Part shown: piece by piece, positions 53,025 through 61,375 of the stretch
How positions within the stretch are numbered: the first letter of the stretch is position 1
Layout: every line of letters begins with the position of its first letter
Origin: Bacillota bacterium
Lineage (GTDB): Bacteria > Bacillota > Clostridia > Acetivibrionales > JAEZXR01
Length of the DNA: 64,000 bases
Assembly (NCBI GenBank): GCA_023419605.1
Contig: JAEZXR010000018.1
Span: forward strand, 92,457-156,456
Reading direction: 5' to 3'
Notes under the pieces: generated by a model
The model's input: the letters and a program-made list of their open reading frames with translations, nothing else
What the model was told of the DNA's origin: nothing
Database searches by the model: none
Program-made: the position numbers and the translations under genes

Positions 53025-53044
53025 TTTAGGGAGAGTGAAATGTT

Positions 53045-53135
53045 ACTTCATCTTTTTTTGCGGGCCCGCCATGGCATCCATGAAGGGTGTAGCAAAAGGA
53101 TAGATGAAGCTATATTTAACCGACTTTAATGTCCG
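53045..53135 (+). repeat. Hairpin repeat R3 in the rpmH-rnpA spacer
   Basis: Outer arms CTTCATCT and AGATGAAG pair, then TTTTGC/GCAAAA inside; the central ATGG-CA-TCCAT is followed by GAAGGGTGTAGCAAAAGGAT. Matches R2b and R4. The rest of the spacer (to 53318) includes an ATACTGTATTCC/GGAATGCAGTAT inverted repeat (about 53200-53250) and no gene. Confidence 0.65.
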
Positions 53136-53318
53136 GCGGGTCTGTCAGAGGGTTTGGACCGTGAGAAATTGGCAATAATAGATTGTTGTCGGATAAGATA
53201 CTGTATTCCCGTGAGGCTGTGGAGCTTCATAGGAATGCAGTATGAGTACAAATTTGCAGGTGGTTGAATAGATGCGGCTGCCAATGCAAGGTAAAGAGTG
53301 GAGGATTTGCTCCGGCTT

Positions 53319-53684
53319 ATGGAAAAGACTGTTCCTTTAACAAAGAACTACGAATTTATGCGGTTATACAAAAAAGGAAAATTTTTTGTGGGTAAGCATA
53401 TGGTTTTATATGTTATGCCTAACAAGTTTGGTATAAATAGACTCGGAATCACTGTGAGTAGAAAATTTGGGAAAAGTGTTAAGAGGAACAGAATAAGGCG
53501 ATTAATCAGAGAAAATTACAGGCTGTACGAAGAGGCGGTCAAACCTGGCTTTGACTGTGTGATTGTCGCAAGAAGCAGTGAAATGATGCCGGAGTTCTCT
53601 GATGTGAAGAAGGAAATGAAGTTTCTGATGAAAAGACTGGAGATTTTTGATCAGGAGAAATGGGATTGTTTAAAAAGTTGTTGA
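53319..53684 (+). CDS. rnpA: Ribonuclease P protein component
   Basis: 121-residue basic protein that helps the RNase P RNA mature tRNA 5' ends. The RNR signature is SVKRNRIRRLIRENYRLYEE, preceded by FVGKHMVLYVMPN. I prefer the ATG at 53319, because MEKTVPLTKNYEFMRLYKKG fits the family N-terminus; a GTG at 53298 with its own AAGG would add seven residues. The start overlaps a GGAGG 14 bases upstream. Its 3' end overlaps yidD by 25 bases. Confidence 0.93.
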   Translation: MEKTVPLTKNYEFMRLYKKGKFFVGKHMVLYVMPNKFGINRLGITVSRKFGKSVKRNRIRRLIRENYRLYEEAVKPGFDCVIVARSSEMMPEFSDVKKEMKFLMKRLEIFDQEKWDCLKSC

Positions 53685-53878
53685 TTAGCCTAATCAGAAT
53701 ATACCGAAAATGGATTTCACCGATGAAAAGACCCAGTTGCAGATTTTACCCCACTTGTTCGCAGTATGCAATCGAAGCAATTCAAAAATACGGTGCCTTC
53801 CGGGGGGGCATTATGTCAATAAAAAGGATACTACGGTGTCATCCGTTCCACCCTGGCGGGTATGATCCCGTAAAATAG
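53660..53878 (+). CDS. yidD: Membrane protein insertion efficiency factor YidD
   Basis: 72-residue peripheral membrane protein. The hallmark Cys-rich core is CRFYPTCSQYA, CHPFHPGGYDP. The ATG at 53660 has AGGAG too close; a TTG at 53666, giving FKKLLISLIRIYRKW, is a plausible real start. Overlaps rnpA by 25 bases, as in many bacteria. Confidence 0.92.
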   Translation: MGLFKKLLISLIRIYRKWISPMKRPSCRFYPTCSQYAIEAIQKYGAFRGGIMSIKRILRCHPFHPGGYDPVK

Positions 53879-54123
53879 TTTTTCAAAGTGACAAAGGAAA
53901 CAAAGATAGTGAATTGTAATCCTGTTTTTTCGCAGCAGGAACTGTGAAATATTTGCAAGGTACGGTTCGGTATCTATGAAGATGAGATCCGCCACAGCAT
54001 GAAAGTCCAGAGGGTATTTCCAAGGGCATGGTGCCTTTGCAATGGTTCTTACTTTTGGATGAATTCAGGACTGAGGGCGAAACATCGAATACATGTACGA
54101 GTGCGAAAAGGAGTAAATAGAAG
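53879..54123 (+). other. yidD-yidC spacer
   Basis: 245 bases without a gene. Small inverted repeats TCCTG/CAGGA and CAAGGGC/GCCTTTG are present. Its function is not evident. Confidence 0.4.
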
Positions 54124-54999
54124 ATGAATTTGGACTTTATAGCAGGGCCTTTGGGAAAGTTTCTACATTTTATCTATAATACCATGGCCTTTGGAAATTA
54201 CGGATTGGCAATCATTATTTTTACATTATTTATAAAACTTATACTTTTGCCTCTTACTATAAAACAGTATCGATCTACTGCAAGGATGCAGGAAGTGCAA
54301 CCGATGATACAGGAGATACAAAAAAGGTACAAAAACGATAAGGAAAAGCTAAACCAGGAGCTCTTAAAGGTATACCAGGAAAACAAGGTGAATCCGGCCG
54401 GAGGCTGTTTGCCTGTTTTATTGCAGATGCCTATACTGCTGTCACTTTATTGGGTTATTTCAAAGCCGCTTCACTACATGCTGGGAAAGACAACAGAAGT
54501 AGTGCAGCAGCTTTATGCCGCGATTCCGGAAGAGTTCCCCAAAATCATAGGAAATCAGGATATTACCATCATCAACTATTTCAATACGCATAAGGAAAGT
54601 CTTTCTGCTGTAGCAGATTTGCTTAAGCCGTCAGAACTCATAAATCTTAACTTTTTCGGATTGAACCTGGGTCTGCAGCCTACATTTGATACAAGTAAAA
54701 TTGCGGTTCTGGGTTACCAGTTTTTTGGATTGCTGCTCATCCCTGTGCTGGCGGGTCTTACGACCTATATATCTACCAAATATTCAATGTCTCAAACCCA
54801 GCAAAGTGCAGATAATCCGATGGCTAGCAGCATGACCAACAGCATGACCATGGTGATGCCTTTTATGACGGCATTCTTCGCATTTAATGTTCCGGCAGGT
54901 TTGGGTATTTATTGGATAACCAGTAACGTTATACAGGTATTGCAACAGATGTACCTGAACAAGTTTATTCTAAAAAAGAAGGAGGCTGGGCAAAAGTAA
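54124..54999 (+). CDS. yidC: Membrane insertase YidC/Oxa1
   Basis: 291-residue insertase with five hydrophobic helices that places membrane proteins together with or apart from SecYEG. The family core is LIIFTLFIKLILLPLTIKQY, then AGGCLPVLLQMPILLSLYWVI and the C-terminal GIYWITSNVIQVLQQ. No lipobox or extended periplasmic domain, as in other Gram-positive forms. jag starts directly after its stop. AAAAGGAGTAA precedes the ATG. Confidence 0.96.
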   Translation: MNLDFIAGPLGKFLHFIYNTMAFGNYGLAIIIFTLFIKLILLPLTIKQYRSTARMQEVQPMIQEIQKRYKNDKEKLNQELLKVYQENKVNPAGGCLPVLLQMPILLSLYWVISKPLHYMLGKTTEVVQQLYAAIPEEFPKIIGNQDITIINYFNTHKESLSAVADLLKPSELINLNFFGLNLGLQPTFDTSKIAVLGYQFFGLLLIPVLAGLTTYISTKYSMSQTQQSADNPMASSMTNSMTMVMPFMTAFFAFNVPAGLGIYWITSNVIQVLQQMYLNKFILKKKEAGQK

Positions 55000-55623
55000 A
55001 TGGGTCAAATCGTTGAGAAATCAGCTAAAACCGTACAGGAAGCCGTTTCAGCTGCTCTTCAGGAATTAAACATGGACGAAAGCAACGTCACGGTAGAGGT
55101 TCTTGAGGAAGGGAGCAAGGGAATTTTCGGACTCATAGGAAGTAAACTGGCGAGAGTGAGAGTCACAGTAAAGGAAACCAGTACGGATAAAGCCCTGCAG
55201 TTTTTACAGGATGTACTGGAAAAAATGAACGTTGCAGCGAAAGTTGAAGTAGCGGAAGACGCTGAAACGGTGTCTTTCAAGATCAACGGAGAAAAAATCG
55301 GTATCCTCATCGGCAGAAGGGGAGAAACTTTGGATTCCATTCAATACCTTACAAGCCTTGTAGTCAATAAAGGAAAAGGGAACTACAAAAGAGTTGTCAT
55401 TGATATTGAAAACTACAGGGAGAAGAGAGAGGAAACCCTTGTCAAGCTGGCAAACAAACTGGCGGACAAGGTTGTTCGCTATAAAAAGGATATAACATTG
55501 GAGTCCATGAATCCTTACGAAAGAAGGGTTATACATTCTACCCTGCAAAACAACAAAGCAGTAAGAACCTACAGTGTGGGTGAAGAACCGAACCGTAAGG
55601 TTGTAATTACCCTAAACAGATAA
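55000..55623 (+). CDS. jag: RNA-binding protein Jag/KhpB
   Basis: 207-residue RNA-binding protein. Order: Jag-N domain (about 1-55, with EEGSKGIFGLIGSKLARVRV), KH domain with IGRRGETLDSIQYLTS, and R3H domain with MNPYERRVIHSTLQ. In Gram-positives KhpB pairs with KhpA and controls envelope genes. It starts on the base after the yidC stop, so the two are coupled. Confidence 0.95.
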   Translation: MGQIVEKSAKTVQEAVSAALQELNMDESNVTVEVLEEGSKGIFGLIGSKLARVRVTVKETSTDKALQFLQDVLEKMNVAAKVEVAEDAETVSFKINGEKIGILIGRRGETLDSIQYLTSLVVNKGKGNYKRVVIDIENYREKREETLVKLANKLADKVVRYKKDITLESMNPYERRVIHSTLQNNKAVRTYSVGEEPNRKVVITLNR

Positions 55624-55627
55624 AGTG

Positions 55628-55725
55628 CCGTAAAAGAATTTGCCATATTTCTTGTAGGTCCTTCATGGAGTCCATGCAGGGGGCATCAAAGTTATAGTGT
55701 AGATTATTCTTTTACGGATCTAAGA
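55628..55725 (+). repeat. Hairpin repeat R4 in the jag-mnmE spacer
   Basis: Outer arms CCGTAAAAGAAT (55628-55639) and ATTCTTTTACGG (55706-55717) match perfectly over 12 bp. The centre has CATGGAGTCCATG, GGGGGCATCAAAGTTATAG. Same layout as R2b and R3. The rest of the spacer has a short AT-rich stretch before mnmE. Confidence 0.65.
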
Positions 55726-55832
55726 TCAAATGAATAGGAAGACCAATATAGCATAGAATAAAAATGGTTCAAGGGAAAACACCTTGGGCCATTTTTAGAA
55801 TATAAAGGTATATCGCAAAGAGAGGGAAAAGG

Positions 55833-57215
55833 ATGTACAAGGAAGATACAATAGCCGCAATATCAACGGCGCAGGGTGCCGGTGGTATTGGCATCATCAG
55901 AATAAGTGGTGACAGGGCTTTTGAGATAGCTTCAAAAATATTTAAAGGCAAAAAGCCTTTTGATGAAATAAAATCTCATACCATAAACTTTGGAAGAATT
56001 ACTCGACCGGAAAATGGTGAAGTCATCGATGAAGTTCTTTTAACAAAAATGAAAAAGCCAAATACATTTACCCGGGAAGACATCGTGGAAATAAACTGTC
56101 ACGGGGGAATTATCGTTGTAAAAACCATACTGGAGCTTCTTCTAAAACTCGGGTCCCGATTGGCAGAACCGGGAGAGTTTACTAAAAGGGCCTTTTTGAA
56201 TGGAAGGATGGACCTTTCCCAAGCAGAGGCCGTTATCGATATTATAAATGCAAAGACGGAAGCCAGTACGAAAGCTGCCGTTGACCAGTTGGAGGGCAGG
56301 TTGTCCCGAAAAATAAAGGAAGTTCGCGGAAAGCTGATCGAGTTAATTGCTCATATCGAAGTTACTGTTGATTATCCTGAACATGACATTGAGGAAATAA
56401 CGGGAGAAAAGGTCTATGAGGATGCTTTGCAGTTACAGGCAAGTTTGAATAAATTGCTTCAGGGCTTTGAGAAGGGAAGAATCATCCGGGAGGGATTAAG
56501 CCTTGTAATCATCGGAAGGCCCAATGTAGGAAAATCCTCTCTGCTTAATGAACTGGCAGGCAAAAACAAGGCCATTGTAACGGACATACCCGGAACTACC
56601 CGTGACATTATAGAGGAATACATTAATGTAAATGGAATTCCTGTAAAAATAACCGATACGGCCGGCATTCGAGAAACAGAGGATGAGGTCGAAAAAATCG
56701 GTGTGGAAAAGGCTAAAAAGGCCCTGGAAAATGCAGATTTAATTGTGATTATGGTGGATGCGAGTGCAGGCATCAGTGAAGAAGATCTGGAAATCGCCCG
56801 ACAGGTTGGTGACAGGAAGTTTATCCTCCTTGTCAATAAGGTGGATATTGCTGCTATAAGTGATGTGGATTCTATCGTCAAGCAATTTGAGGGAGCCTTC
56901 AAAATCATTCGAACCTCCATCAAAGAGGGAACAGGAATTGAAGAGCTTGAGAACACCATAGAGCAAATGTTTACCCAAGGGGAAATCAACACGGAAAATG
57001 ATATTCTGGTTACCAATGTTCGGCATAAGGACCTCATCGAAAAATCTCTAACCAGCATCAAGGATGCATGCACAGCCTATGAAGCCGGTATGCCCTTGGA
57101 TTGTATCACTATTGATATAAAAAATGCAGCTGAATATCTGGGGCAGGTAACGGGAGAATCGGTAAGCGAAGATATCATGCATGAAATCTTCAGTAGGTTC
57201 TGTATTGGTAAGTAA
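55833..57215 (+). CDS. mnmE: tRNA uridine-5-carboxymethylaminomethyl GTPase MnmE
   Basis: 460-residue GTPase that with MnmG modifies U34 in tRNA wobble positions. Order: N-terminal tetrahydrofolate-binding part (EDTIAAISTAQGAGGIGIIR), helical domain, G domain with GRPNVGKSSLLN and DIPGTTRD, and the C-terminal CIGK that holds the catalytic Cys. mnmG follows after 13 bases. AGAGGGAAAAGG precedes the ATG. Confidence 0.97.
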   Translation: MYKEDTIAAISTAQGAGGIGIIRISGDRAFEIASKIFKGKKPFDEIKSHTINFGRITRPENGEVIDEVLLTKMKKPNTFTREDIVEINCHGGIIVVKTILELLLKLGSRLAEPGEFTKRAFLNGRMDLSQAEAVIDIINAKTEASTKAAVDQLEGRLSRKIKEVRGKLIELIAHIEVTVDYPEHDIEEITGEKVYEDALQLQASLNKLLQGFEKGRIIREGLSLVIIGRPNVGKSSLLNELAGKNKAIVTDIPGTTRDIIEEYINVNGIPVKITDTAGIRETEDEVEKIGVEKAKKALENADLIVIMVDASAGISEEDLEIARQVGDRKFILLVNKVDIAAISDVDSIVKQFEGAFKIIRTSIKEGTGIEELENTIEQMFTQGEINTENDILVTNVRHKDLIEKSLTSIKDACTAYEAGMPLDCITIDIKNAAEYLGQVTGESVSEDIMHEIFSRFCIGK

Positions 57216-57228
57216 GGGAGGAATATAA

Positions 57229-59127
57229 ATGGATTACTTTGCAGGTGAATATGATGTAGTTGTTATTGGGGGCGGTCATGCCGGCTGTGAAGCAGGCTTG
57301 GCTGCGGCAAGGCTTGGCTGCAGAACTGCAGTTTTTGCAATAAACCTTGATAGTGTGGCCAACATGCCATGCAATCCAAGCATTGGGGGAACGGCGAAGG
57401 GCCATCTCGTGAGAGAAGTGGATGCACTAGGCGGAGAAATGGGAAAAAATACGGATAAAACCTTTATCCAATCGAAGATATTAAATTCTGCCAAAGGTCC
57501 CGCGGTATTTTCCTTAAGAGCGCAGGCCGACAGGCGGAGATACCAGATGGAGATGAAACTCATCCTGGAAAGGCAGGAGAATCTGGACTTAAAGCAATCG
57601 GAAGTTGTAGAACTCCTTACAACGGAAGACAAAAGAAAAATTACCGGAGTGAAAACACATACAGGAGCTATTTTCCACTGCAAAGCGGTTATACTTGCCA
57701 CCGGAACCTTTTTGAAAGGCCGTATTATCATTGGAGATGTCAATTACAGCGGAGGACCTGACGGGCTTTTTCCGGCCAATAAGCTTTCCGATAGTTTGTT
57801 GGACCTTGGGGTAAAGCTTTACCGGTTTAAAACAGGTACACCGGCCAGATTGAATCGAAGAAGCATCGATTTCTCCAAAATGGAAGAACAGCCTGGGGAT
57901 GAAAGAATTATTCCCTTCTCCTTTGAAAATGAGGAGATCAATAAGGAGCAGGTATCCTGCTGGCTTACTTATACCACCCAGGAAACCCATAGAATCATAA
58001 AGGAAAATCTGCATCGGTCTCCCTTGTATTGCGGAGACATTAAGGGGGTAGGACCCAGGTATTGCCCCTCCATCGAGGATAAGGTAGTGCGGTTTGCAGA
58101 CAAGGACAAGCATCAGGTATTTCTGGAGCCCATGGGATTGGATACGGAGGAAATGTATCTCCAGGGTATGTCCAGTAGTTTGCCGGAAGATGTACAGATT
58201 GAGATGATGAGAAGTATCCCTGGACTTGAAAATGTATCAGTCATGCGAAGTGCCTATGCCATCGAATATGACTGTATCGATGCAACTCAACTGGAGCTTA
58301 GCCTCGAATTCAAAGAAATTGAGGGACTCTTTTCAGCAGGACAAATTAACGGAAGTTCCGGATATGAAGAAGCGGCGGCTCAGGGTGTCGTTGCGGGCAT
58401 CAATGCAGGGCTGAAGGTTAAGGGAAGGGAGCCCATGATTCTTGACCGTTCACAGGCGTATATCGGTGTCCTTATTGATGATCTGGTAACAAAAGGAACC
58501 CAGGAGCCTTATCGGATGATGACGTCCCGGTCCGAATACCGACTGCTGCTGCGGCAGGATAATGCAGATTTGCGGTTGACTCCCATTGGCTACCAGATCG
58601 GGCTGATAACGGAAGAAAGATACAGAAGGTTCCAGGAAAAGAAGGGTCAAATCGAGGAAGAAGTGCAGCGATTGGAGAGAACCGTAGTCCCTCCCAATGA
58701 GAGGGTAAACAAGTTCCTTGAGAGTAAAAATACAACGCTTATTAAGACGGGGGTAAAACTGGCAGAACTTTTAAGAAGGCCGGAAATAACGTACGAGGAT
58801 CTGGCTGAAATTGATGAAGGCAGGCCGGAATTAAGCTATTCCGTGAGAGAGCAAGTGGGTATTACGGTAAAATATGAAGGTTATATCAAGCGACAGCTGG
58901 TGCAGGTAGAACAGTACCAAAAACTGGAAGGTAGAAAACTGCCTAAAGATCTGGATTATGACCGGATACAGGGGCTGCGGCTTGAAGCCAGGCAAAAATT
59001 GAACAAAGTGAAGCCGGATTCTATCGGTCAAGCCTCCAGAATAACCGGAGTATCACCCGCCGACATTTCCGTTCTCCTGGTATACATGGAGCAGATGCGG
59101 CGGACTCCTGCAAGGAATGAAGAATGA
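57229..59127 (+). CDS. mnmG: tRNA uridine modification FAD enzyme MnmG
   Basis: 632-residue FAD partner of MnmE. The FAD-binding N-terminus is VVIGGGHAGCEAGLAAARLG; NMPCNPSIGGTAKGHLVRE and GPRYCPSIEDKVVRF are family signatures; the C-terminal helical region binds MnmE. It is followed by rsmG after 17 bases, all one operon with mnmE. Confidence 0.97.
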   Translation: MDYFAGEYDVVVIGGGHAGCEAGLAAARLGCRTAVFAINLDSVANMPCNPSIGGTAKGHLVREVDALGGEMGKNTDKTFIQSKILNSAKGPAVFSLRAQADRRRYQMEMKLILERQENLDLKQSEVVELLTTEDKRKITGVKTHTGAIFHCKAVILATGTFLKGRIIIGDVNYSGGPDGLFPANKLSDSLLDLGVKLYRFKTGTPARLNRRSIDFSKMEEQPGDERIIPFSFENEEINKEQVSCWLTYTTQETHRIIKENLHRSPLYCGDIKGVGPRYCPSIEDKVVRFADKDKHQVFLEPMGLDTEEMYLQGMSSSLPEDVQIEMMRSIPGLENVSVMRSAYAIEYDCIDATQLELSLEFKEIEGLFSAGQINGSSGYEEAAAQGVVAGINAGLKVKGREPMILDRSQAYIGVLIDDLVTKGTQEPYRMMTSRSEYRLLLRQDNADLRLTPIGYQIGLITEERYRRFQEKKGQIEEEVQRLERTVVPPNERVNKFLESKNTTLIKTGVKLAELLRRPEITYEDLAEIDEGRPELSYSVREQVGITVKYEGYIKRQLVQVEQYQKLEGRKLPKDLDYDRIQGLRLEARQKLNKVKPDSIGQASRITGVSPADISVLLVYMEQMRRTPARNEE

Positions 59128-59144
59128 AGAATGGAGAGGGATAA

Positions 59145-59861
59145 ATGGAGGATTTACAGGAGCTTTTAAAGCAAGGTGTAAAAGAATTTGGGACAGAGCT
59201 GCAGGAGCAGCAGGTTCAACAGCTTCTACAGTATAAAGATATTCTATTGGAGTGGAATGAGAAGATCAATCTTACAGCCATTGAGGAGGATCGAGATGTC
59301 ATTGTAAAACATTACATTGACTCCCTCAGCATACTTCCCTTCCTCGAAGATAAAAACCGTAAAATGATCGATATAGGGACAGGGGCAGGATTTCCTGGAA
59401 TTCCGGTAAAGATCGCCTATGGAAACCTGGACATCACCCTTCTGGATTCACTGGATAAACGGGTAAAATTCCTTACTGAAGTTATAAATTCATTACAGCT
59501 CAAAGGAATTAAAGCTGTCCACGGAAGAGCCGAAGACTTCGGAGTAAGGCCGGAGTTTAGAGAGAAGTATGATATTGCCGTTGCCAGAGCGGTAGCAGCC
59601 CTTCCGGTACTTCTCGAGTATTGTCTGCCTTTTGTAAAGGTGGGAGGTATTTTTATTGCCATGAAAGGGAGCAGTACGGAGGAAGTGGATAACTCAAGGA
59701 AAGCCCTTGAAGTCTTAGGTGGAAAGATCGAAGATGTAAAAGAATTTACACTTCCTTTTAGTGATATGAGGAGAAATGTCGTACTCGTAAGAAAGTTACG
59801 ACAAACTCCGACAAAATATCCGAGAAAGGCGGGAAAACCATCAAAAGAGCCGCTGATATAA
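59145..59861 (+). CDS. rsmG: 16S rRNA m7G methyltransferase RsmG
   Basis: 238-residue SAM-dependent methyltransferase of the 16S G527 type. The SAM site is MIDIGTGAGFPGIPVKI, with LLDSLDKRVKFL following and VARAVAALPVLLEYCLPFVK as the catalytic strand. The tail (about 218-238, PTKYPRKAGKPSKEPL) matches Gram-positive members. Noc follows after about 250 bases with its own site. Confidence 0.96.
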   Translation: MEDLQELLKQGVKEFGTELQEQQVQQLLQYKDILLEWNEKINLTAIEEDRDVIVKHYIDSLSILPFLEDKNRKMIDIGTGAGFPGIPVKIAYGNLDITLLDSLDKRVKFLTEVINSLQLKGIKAVHGRAEDFGVRPEFREKYDIAVARAVAALPVLLEYCLPFVKVGGIFIAMKGSSTEEVDNSRKALEVLGGKIEDVKEFTLPFSDMRRNVVLVRKLRQTPTKYPRKAGKPSKEPLI

Positions 59862-60110
59862 CCGGTAAAATGCAGTAAAATGAAGCATTTGGGCGAACGA
59901 TTCTTATTTTTAAAAAAAGGAATTGAGCAGATTTTAAAGAATATATCTTTTGTATTTAAATACTATGTCCAAGAGTAAACAATTTGAATTTACGTTGAAC
60001 TGGAGACAGTCAGCAGAAATTACAAAAGAATAACAAGAAGGTGAAACAACCTTGTATAGCGTAAGGGTTGTGGCCTGAAAAAATTATATACAAAGGATGG
60101 TGCTCAAAAA

Positions 60111-60962
60111 ATGTTAGAGAATAAGATTCATTTTGCAAGACCGGAGAAAAGAGAAGATGTAAAGAATATTACCTATGTAGGGATTGATAACGTCAGACCG
60201 AATCCCTATCAGCCAAGAAAGCAGTTTAATAAAACGGCTTTGGAGGAATTATGTGAATCCATTAAGCAATATGGAGTTCTACAACCTATAAATGTTAGAA
60301 AAATAACATCCAACTCCTACGAGTTGGTGGCAGGTGAAAGAAGATTGAGGGCCGCTACAATGGCAGGGCTTAAAGAGATTCCGGCAATTGTAGTCAATAT
60401 TGATGATAATGACTCTGCTGTAATAGCATTGATAGAGAACCTTCAAAGAGAAGACCTCAGTTATATGGAAGAGGCCGAAGGGTATAACAATCTTATCACG
60501 GAACATCATTTTACCCAGGAAGAACTGGCACAAAAAATAGGAAAGAGCCAGTCTACCATAGCGAATAAAATCAGACTGCTCAAACTTCCTCCCCTGGTAA
60601 AGAAAATTCTGGCGGATAACAATCTTACCGAAAGGCATGCCAGAGCGCTGCTGAAACTTCACGATGAGCAACTGCAGCTCAAAGTATTGAAACACGTTTG
60701 TGAAAAAGGCATGAACGTGAAGAGGACCGAAGAACTGGTGGAAAGGGCAATTCAGCGTTACACCCGGGAAGAAGGTGTCCGCGAGGGCGAGAAAAAATGT
60801 ACCAGAGCCATAAAGGATATAAGAATTTTTGTTAACACCATACGGCAGGCCATTGACTTGATGAAGAAATCCGGAGTTAACGCAAAGGCTGCACAGTTGG
60901 ACCGGGGAGAGTACATTGAATTTGTGGTACGAATTCCTAAGAAAAATTCAGCCTCTGTTTAG
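60111..60962 (+). CDS. noc: Nucleoid occlusion protein Noc (ParB family)
   Basis: 283-residue ParB paralogue that keeps division away from the nucleoid. ParB/Srx motifs GERRLRAATMAGLKEIPA and IENLQREDLSYMEEAEG, then HTH FTQEELAQKIGKSQSTIANK. The N-terminal stretch (about 1-25) is amphipathic-like and could bind membrane, as in Bacillus Noc. Assigned Noc rather than ParB by place after rsmG and absence of a ParA partner; the real ParB is at 43 kb. Noc sites (ATTTCCCGGGAAAT) were not seen. Confidence 0.85.
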   Translation: MLENKIHFARPEKREDVKNITYVGIDNVRPNPYQPRKQFNKTALEELCESIKQYGVLQPINVRKITSNSYELVAGERRLRAATMAGLKEIPAIVVNIDDNDSAVIALIENLQREDLSYMEEAEGYNNLITEHHFTQEELAQKIGKSQSTIANKIRLLKLPPLVKKILADNNLTERHARALLKLHDEQLQLKVLKHVCEKGMNVKRTEELVERAIQRYTREEGVREGEKKCTRAIKDIRIFVNTIRQAIDLMKKSGVNAKAAQLDRGEYIEFVVRIPKKNSASV

Positions 60963-61375
60963 CAGAAGGAGCGAAAAGAATACTTCATCAAAGGGTACAG
61001 CAAAATTACGTACACCCATAAAAAGCAAAAGTGGAGTATGAAACGAACTGGTCCAACCGTATTGAATGGCGAGATAAAGAAAATGACTGGGTATATTATA
61101 GTTAAAATTATCGTTTCACTGACTCTTAATTGATTGGATAACCCACAAAATTACTATATATATTTTCATAGGGGACGATTTTATTATCGCTCCCTATATT
61201 TTTTTTTTATAGTATGTTAGAATATGTAAAGGAAGAGGATAAAATAGTAGAAGAATGCTGTTACAGAATAACAGATACTTTTTTGCAAGCTCTCAATGGT
61301 ATTCTATAGGGTATGGCAAAAGGGTGCCAGCGGTTATTTTATAACAAATTGAAAATTAGAGGCGAGGTATAATAA
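60963..61375 (+). other. noc-gyrA spacer
   Basis: 413 bases without a gene. The first part is only weakly like the hairpin repeats (AGGGTACAGCAAAATTACGT). The noc terminator lies at 61168-61208; then an AT-rich stretch leads to gyrA. No clear promoter was assigned. Confidence 0.5.
61168..61208 (+). terminator. Terminator of the noc transcript
   Basis: ATAGGG + CGA paired with TCG + CCCTAT, then TATT and nine more Ts. Confidence 0.85.
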
